Below, one piece after another: positions 3,189 through 7,044 of a stretch of DNA of 7,044 nt (position 1 is its first letter; every line of letters starts with the position of its first letter). The notes beneath the pieces were generated by a model. That model was given only the letters and a program-made list of their open reading frames with translations, searched no databases and was not told where the DNA came from. The position numbers were made by a program, and so were the translations under genes. Source of the stretch: Desulfonatronospira sp. (GTDB taxonomy: Bacteria > Desulfobacterota > Desulfovibrionia > Desulfovibrionales > Desulfonatronovibrionaceae); the NCBI GenBank assembly GCA_003563255.1, contig PWSL01000090.1, forward strand, positions 1-7,044, written 5' to 3'.

Positions 3189-6100
3189 TTGACCCGTTCC
3201 AGGGAGTTTCAAAACATTGTGGTCCTGGACCTGGAAATCCATCCGGACAGGGAGACCCTGATCAAGATCGGGGCCACCGGACCCGGAGGGCAGCCCAGGC
3301 TGGCCTTTCAGGGAAATTTCAGGGCCGACGAAGCCCTGTCCAGGCTGGAACAGTCCTTCGGCAGGGCTTCATTTGTGCTGGGGCACAATATTATCGGCCA
3401 CGACCTGCCCTGGCTGCGCAAACATTTCCCGGAGTTTTCCCTTTTAAAGCTGCCTGCCCTGGACACCCTGCACCTCTCCCCCCTGGCCTTTCCCAAAAAT
3501 CCCTACCACCACCTGGTCAAGGACTACAAGCTGGTGCGTACAGCAAAAAACGATCCCATCCAGGACTGTGCCCAGGCCGAGCTTGTCTTCCAGGACGAAA
3601 TTCAGGCCTTTCAGGCCCTGCCCCGGGAACAGCTGATATTTTACGGCACCCTGATGCACAGGTCCCATCCTGAAAGCGGCCTGGGGCATTTTTTCGCAGT
3701 CCTGGCCGGGGCAGACCTCAAGGACAAAGACTGGTGCAAAGCCTTCTGGGAAGAAAACGCCGGGGGGCATGCCTGCGTCAGCCATGCACAGTCCGCCTTT
3801 GAGACCCTCTGGGATGACAGCCGGGAATCCTGCTCCCTGGCCTATATCCTGGCCTGGCTGCAGGTATCCGGGAGCAACTCGGTTCTTCCCACCTGGGTCT
3901 GGAAACGCCATGCTGCAATCCCGGGCATTCTGCGCTCCCTGCGCGAGACTCCCTGCAGCGACCCTGCCTGCAGCTACTGCAGCAGCGCCTTTGATTCCCG
4001 GGCACAGCTGCAGCGCTACTTCGGATACCCCGACTACCTGCCGGTGAAGGACGAGGACCCGCCCCTGCAGAGACTGGTTGTGGAGACGCTTATCCGGGGC
4101 AACGACTGCCTGGCCGTGCTGCCCACCGGCGCGGGTAAATCCCTGTGCTACCAGCTTCCGGCCCTGATGAAGGCCGAACAGGGCAAGAGACTGAGCATCA
4201 TTGTCTCGCCACTGCAGTCCCTTATGAAGGACCAGGTGGACGGGCTCCTGCGCAAGGGCATACTGCAGGGCTGCACCATCAATTCCACCCTGACCCTGCT
4301 GGAACGCTCCCAGGCCCTGGAAGGCATCCGCATGGGGGACCTGGACCTGGTGTGGATATCCCCGGAACAGCTTCGAAACACCACGGTCAAGGATGCCCTG
4401 CGCTCCAGGGAAATCGCCATGGTCATCATGGACGAGGCCCATTGCTTTTCCAAGTGGGGCCACGACTTTCGCCCCGACTACCTGGCCCTGGCCTCGTTTC
4501 TGGATGAAATATGCCCCGGACCGCCCCACCCCGAACCCCAGATCGCCTGCTTCACGGCCACGGCCAAAAAGGACGTGGTGGACGAAATCCTGGACTACTT
4601 CAGAAATGAAATGGGCCGGGACCTGGTCCTTTTCCAGGGCGGGCACGAGCGCTCCAACCTGCGCTTTGACGTCATCCCCTGCGCTGAACCGGAAAAGACC
4701 CAGCGCATGCACTCTATCCTGCAAAGCGTCCTGGTCGACAAGGAAGACGGCGGAGGAATAGTCTTCGCCTCCACCCGCAGAAAAACAAAAGAGTACGCCG
4801 AGGCCCTGGAACATATGGGCTGGAACGTGGAATACTACCACGCCGGGCGCACCCCGGAAGAGAGGACCTCGGTGCAGGAAAGGTTTCTGGCAGGTGAAAT
4901 CCAGGTCATAGTGGCCACCAACGCCTTCGGCATGGGGGTGGACAAACCTGATGTCCGGGTGGTCATTCATGCCTCGGCCCCGGGCTCACTGGAAAACTAC
5001 CTGCAGGAGGCCGGACGGGCCGGCCGGGATCATCGTCCTGCTGTCTGCTGTCTGCTGTTCGACCCTGATGACCTGGACACCCAGTTCGAACTCTGCCGGG
5101 CCTCGGAAATATCCGCCCGGGACATCAGGTCCATGTACGGCGGACTCAAAAGCCTGGCCTCTTCCAGAAACACCCCGGACATGGTCATGACTTCCGGGGA
5201 ACTCCTGGCCAGCGAGGAGTTCGAAGAATACGGTTTCGACACCCTGGACTCCCATGAACCCATGGCCGACACCAAGGTGCGTACCGCCCTGTCCTGGCTG
5301 GAGCGCCGGGGCAAGATCAGGCGCGGAGACAACAAGACCACCGCCATCCAGGGCCGCCTGCTGGTCAAGGACAAAGAGGAAGCCCTGAAAATAATGGGCG
5401 GCCTGAACCTTTCGCCGTCAGAGCACGCCCTGTGGATGGGCCTGCTGGACATAATCATGCAGGCGGATCCCAAGGAACTTTTAAATACAGACATGCTCTC
5501 CGCCAGACTGGGAGCGGAACCGGATCGCATCCTGCGCAGCCTGGGGGCCATGCGCCAGGCCCGGATACTCAACCATGACCTGAACATGACCGCTTACCTG
5601 CGAAAAGGCATCCAGGATGACTCCCGGTCCCGCCTCAGGGAATACCTGGGGCTGGAGGAAAGCCTGTTCGCCCTCATGGAGGAGGACGAACCCGATGCCC
5701 GGGCCGGGGTCGTGTACAACATGCCTCTGCGTCCGGTTTGCCAGAGGCTCAAGGAACGCGGACACATAGAAGCTGCTCCTGCAAAACTGCTGCATATCCT
5801 AAAACTCCTGGTGGATGAAAAGCTCTTGCGTCTGCATCAGCTCTCCCAGAACTCCTACCAGGTAATCCTGCAGCAGGAATGGGACCGGATCAGGCAGCAC
5901 GCATCCAGGCGCAACCAGTCGGCCAGGGTACTGCTGGATTTTTTGCTGGACAGAATCGACACCGGGGTAAGCGGCAAAGACCTGCTGGTTTCCTTTCGCA
6001 CCGGAGAGGCGGAAAACGCCCTGCGCGCAAACATGCTCACGGCCCACTTGAGCGATCACCCCGCATTGTGCCGGCAGGGCCTCAGCGCCCTGCACCACTG

Positions 6101-7044
6101 CCGGGCCGTATGTCTGCAGAACGGCCTGTCCATCATCCGCCCGGCCATGAGCATCAGCGTAACCGATCCCAAAGGACGGTTCAGCCCCGGGGACTATCTT
6201 TCCCTGTCCTTATTCTACAGGCAAAAGATCGCCCAGGTGCACATCATGGGCCGCTTTGCCGAGCTGGGCGCTGTATTCGACGGCATAAGCCAGGCCCTGC
6301 GCTTTGTCCGCGATTACTTTCAAAAAAGCCGCACCGCGTTTGTGGCCGAGCACCTCCAGGACCGCAGGGACATCCTGGAACTGCCTGTCACCAGAGAGCA
6401 GCACGCAGCCATTCTGGAGCAACTCAGTTCAGTGCAGCGGGATATAGTGGAGGCCCCGACCGAAAAAAACATGCTGGTGGTGGCCGGCCCCGGCTCCGGC
6501 AAGACCAGGGTCATCGTGCACCGCATGGCCTGTCTCATCAAAGTCCTCAAGGTACGCCCCTCCAGGATCCTGGCCGTGGCCTTCAACAGAAGCGCTGTGG
6601 CTGAAATGCGCCGCCGCCTCAAGGACCTGCTGGGTAAAAGCGGTGCCGGAGTCAAGATCCACACCTACCACAGCATGGCCATGTCCATAACCGGGCATTC
6701 ACTGGCCGGCAAAGGCGGCGATACATCAGTGTTCCAGGGAATTCTCCAGGAAGCTGTGGACTACCTGGACGGAACCAGCACCCAGGAAGACGGTTCCGCC
6801 CTGCACTGGCGGGACAGATTGCTGGGCATTCAACACATCCTGGTGGACGAATACCAGGATATAAATGACCTGGAGTACCAGCTTATCTCCCTTCTGGCCG
6901 GCCGAAACGAAGATGAACAGAGCCCGCGTCCGTCCATGCTGGCCGTGGGGGACGCAGACCAGAACATCTATTCCTTTCAGGGTGCAAATGTACGCTTCAT
7001 CCAGCGTTTTGCACAGGAGTACCAGGCGGAAATAGTGCACATGG
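3189..7044 (+). CDS. DEDD exonuclease-RecQ-UvrD fusion helicase, 3'-truncated by window edge
   Basis: 1285 codons are visible without a stop. Residues 1-135 are a DEDD 3'-5' exonuclease-like domain: VVLDLE (D14, E16), GHNIIGHD (D72), NDPIQD (D126). A CX4CX2C motif (C256, C261, C264) precedes LQRYFGY (274-280) and Q294. The RecQ-type helicase core follows: PTGAGKS (K317), DEAHCFSKW (415-423) with the RecQ aromatic loop WGHDFRPDY, CFTATA (454-459), NAFGMGVDKPDV (about 578-589), QEAGRAGRD (606-614). A canonical four-cysteine RecQ zinc site is not evident; a winged-helix-like segment lies near 655-740. After a long middle region comes UvrD-type superfamily 1: AGPGSGKT (1099-1106), AFNRSAVAEMRRRL (1131-1144), DEYQD (1220-1224), GDADQNIYSFQGAN (1254-1267). 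I recall bacterial proteins of about 1,600-1,750 residues with this layout, annotated only as RecQ-family helicases. The start is uncertain: the frame is open from 3081 with no early ATG; TTG 3189 is chosen, GTG 3219 is the alternative. Role is probably DNA repair or defence (inference). Confidence 0.92.
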   Translation, partial: MTRSREFQNIVVLDLEIHPDRETLIKIGATGPGGQPRLAFQGNFRADEALSRLEQSFGRASFVLGHNIIGHDLPWLRKHFPEFSLLKLPALDTLHLSPLAFPKNPYHHLVKDYKLVRTAKNDPIQDCAQAELVFQDEIQAFQALPREQLIFYGTLMHRSHPESGLGHFFAVLAGADLKDKDWCKAFWEENAGGHACVSHAQSAFETLWDDSRESCSLAYILAWLQVSGSNSVLPTWVWKRHAAIPGILRSLRETPCSDPACSYCSSAFDSRAQLQRYFGYPDYLPVKDEDPPLQRLVVETLIRGNDCLAVLPTGAGKSLCYQLPALMKAEQGKRLSIIVSPLQSLMKDQVDGLLRKGILQGCTINSTLTLLERSQALEGIRMGDLDLVWISPEQLRNTTVKDALRSREIAMVIMDEAHCFSKWGHDFRPDYLALASFLDEICPGPPHPEPQIACFTATAKKDVVDEILDYFRNEMGRDLVLFQGGHERSNLRFDVIPCAEPEKTQRMHSILQSVLVDKEDGGGIVFASTRRKTKEYAEALEHMGWNVEYYHAGRTPEERTSVQERFLAGEIQVIVATNAFGMGVDKPDVRVVIHASAPGSLENYLQEAGRAGRDHRPAVCCLLFDPDDLDTQFELCRASEISARDIRSMYGGLKSLASSRNTPDMVMTSGELLASEEFEEYGFDTLDSHEPMADTKVRTALSWLERRGKIRRGDNKTTAIQGRLLVKDKEEALKIMGGLNLSPSEHALWMGLLDIIMQADPKELLNTDMLSARLGAEPDRILRSLGAMRQARILNHDLNMTAYLRKGIQDDSRSRLREYLGLEESLFALMEEDEPDARAGVVYNMPLRPVCQRLKERGHIEAAPAKLLHILKLLVDEKLLRLHQLSQNSYQVILQQEWDRIRQHASRRNQSARVLLDFLLDRIDTGVSGKDLLVSFRTGEAENALRANMLTAHLSDHPALCRQGLSALHHCRAVCLQNGLSIIRPAMSISVTDPKGRFSPGDYLSLSLFYRQKIAQVHIMGRFAELGAVFDGISQALRFVRDYFQKSRTAFVAEHLQDRRDILELPVTREQHAAILEQLSSVQRDIVEAPTEKNMLVVAGPGSGKTRVIVHRMACLIKVLKVRPSRILAVAFNRSAVAEMRRRLKDLLGKSGAGVKIHTYHSMAMSITGHSLAGKGGDTSVFQGILQEAVDYLDGTSTQEDGSALHWRDRLLGIQHILVDEYQDINDLEYQLISLLAGRNEDEQSPRPSMLAVGDADQNIYSFQGANVRFIQRFAQEYQAEIVHM

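Noticed and set aside
3444..4970. 508-codon open frame on the minus strand opposite the helicase gene
   Set aside because: It lies entirely antisense to clear exonuclease and RecQ motifs. Its translation is glycine-, glutamine- and valine-rich low-complexity sequence without family features, as expected from GC-rich codon bias.
5879..6604. 241-codon plus-strand frame overlapping the helicase gene
   Set aside because: It is out of frame with the UvrD motif I region and translates to arginine-, proline- and glycine-rich sequence typical of a shadow frame.

Overview
The window has two contrasting halves. Bases 1 to about 3180 are a low-density, AT-richer stretch of gene relics, palindromes and dispersed repeats, holding only two genes that look intact. 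From 3189 to the right edge the sequence is GC-rich (CTG, GCC and GGC codons dominate) and is one uninterrupted plus-strand reading frame. The codon use, the subtype of the REP-associated transposase relic (WHITHRCHNRDF), the NERD-domain relic and the REP-like palindromes are consistent with a deltaproteobacterium of the Desulfovibrionales kind. That placement is inference; no rRNA or taxonomic marker gene is present.

Left to right: (1) a minus-strand NERD-domain relic (1-258), cut off at its 5' end exactly where a 181-bp dispersed repeat begins; (2) repeat copy A (256-436), then a cluster of three mutually complementary arms (479-538); (3) an intact 81-residue minus-strand gene of unknown function (588-833) with a strong AGGAGG site; (4) the N-terminal relic of a REP-associated tyrosine transposase (RAYT) (1015-1137, minus); (5) a long imperfect hairpin built of CACGGAA units (1323-1409); (6) repeat copy B (1541-1721), a direct copy of A; (7) a REP-like zone with a GGGGACTGTCCCC palindrome, two roughly 80-bp hairpin repeats (1833-1911 and 2109-2188), a helix-turn-helix gene relic between them, and a 160-bp element with perfect 22-bp terminal inverted repeats that contains the second hairpin; (8) an intact 158-residue minus-strand gene for a discoidin-like, putatively carbohydrate-binding protein (2365-2841), whose stop codon lies in a triple 11-bp tandem repeat; (9) another inverted-repeat element (2962-3087).

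The main gene (3189 to beyond 7044, 1285 codons visible) encodes a large multi-enzyme protein: an N-terminal DEDD 3'-5' exonuclease-like domain, a complete RecQ-type superfamily 2 helicase core, a long middle region, and the start of a UvrD-type superfamily 1 helicase, cut by the window edge after motif III. Three nucleic-acid activities on one chain suggest DNA repair, recombination or anti-invader DNA processing; the sequence does not decide which.

The two small intact genes run opposite to the helicase gene and show no functional link to it. The upstream region reads as an accumulation zone for mobile debris. The RAYT relic together with several REP-like palindromes is the most coherent theme there. 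I did not find a CRISPR array, tRNA, rRNA or recognisable riboswitch.
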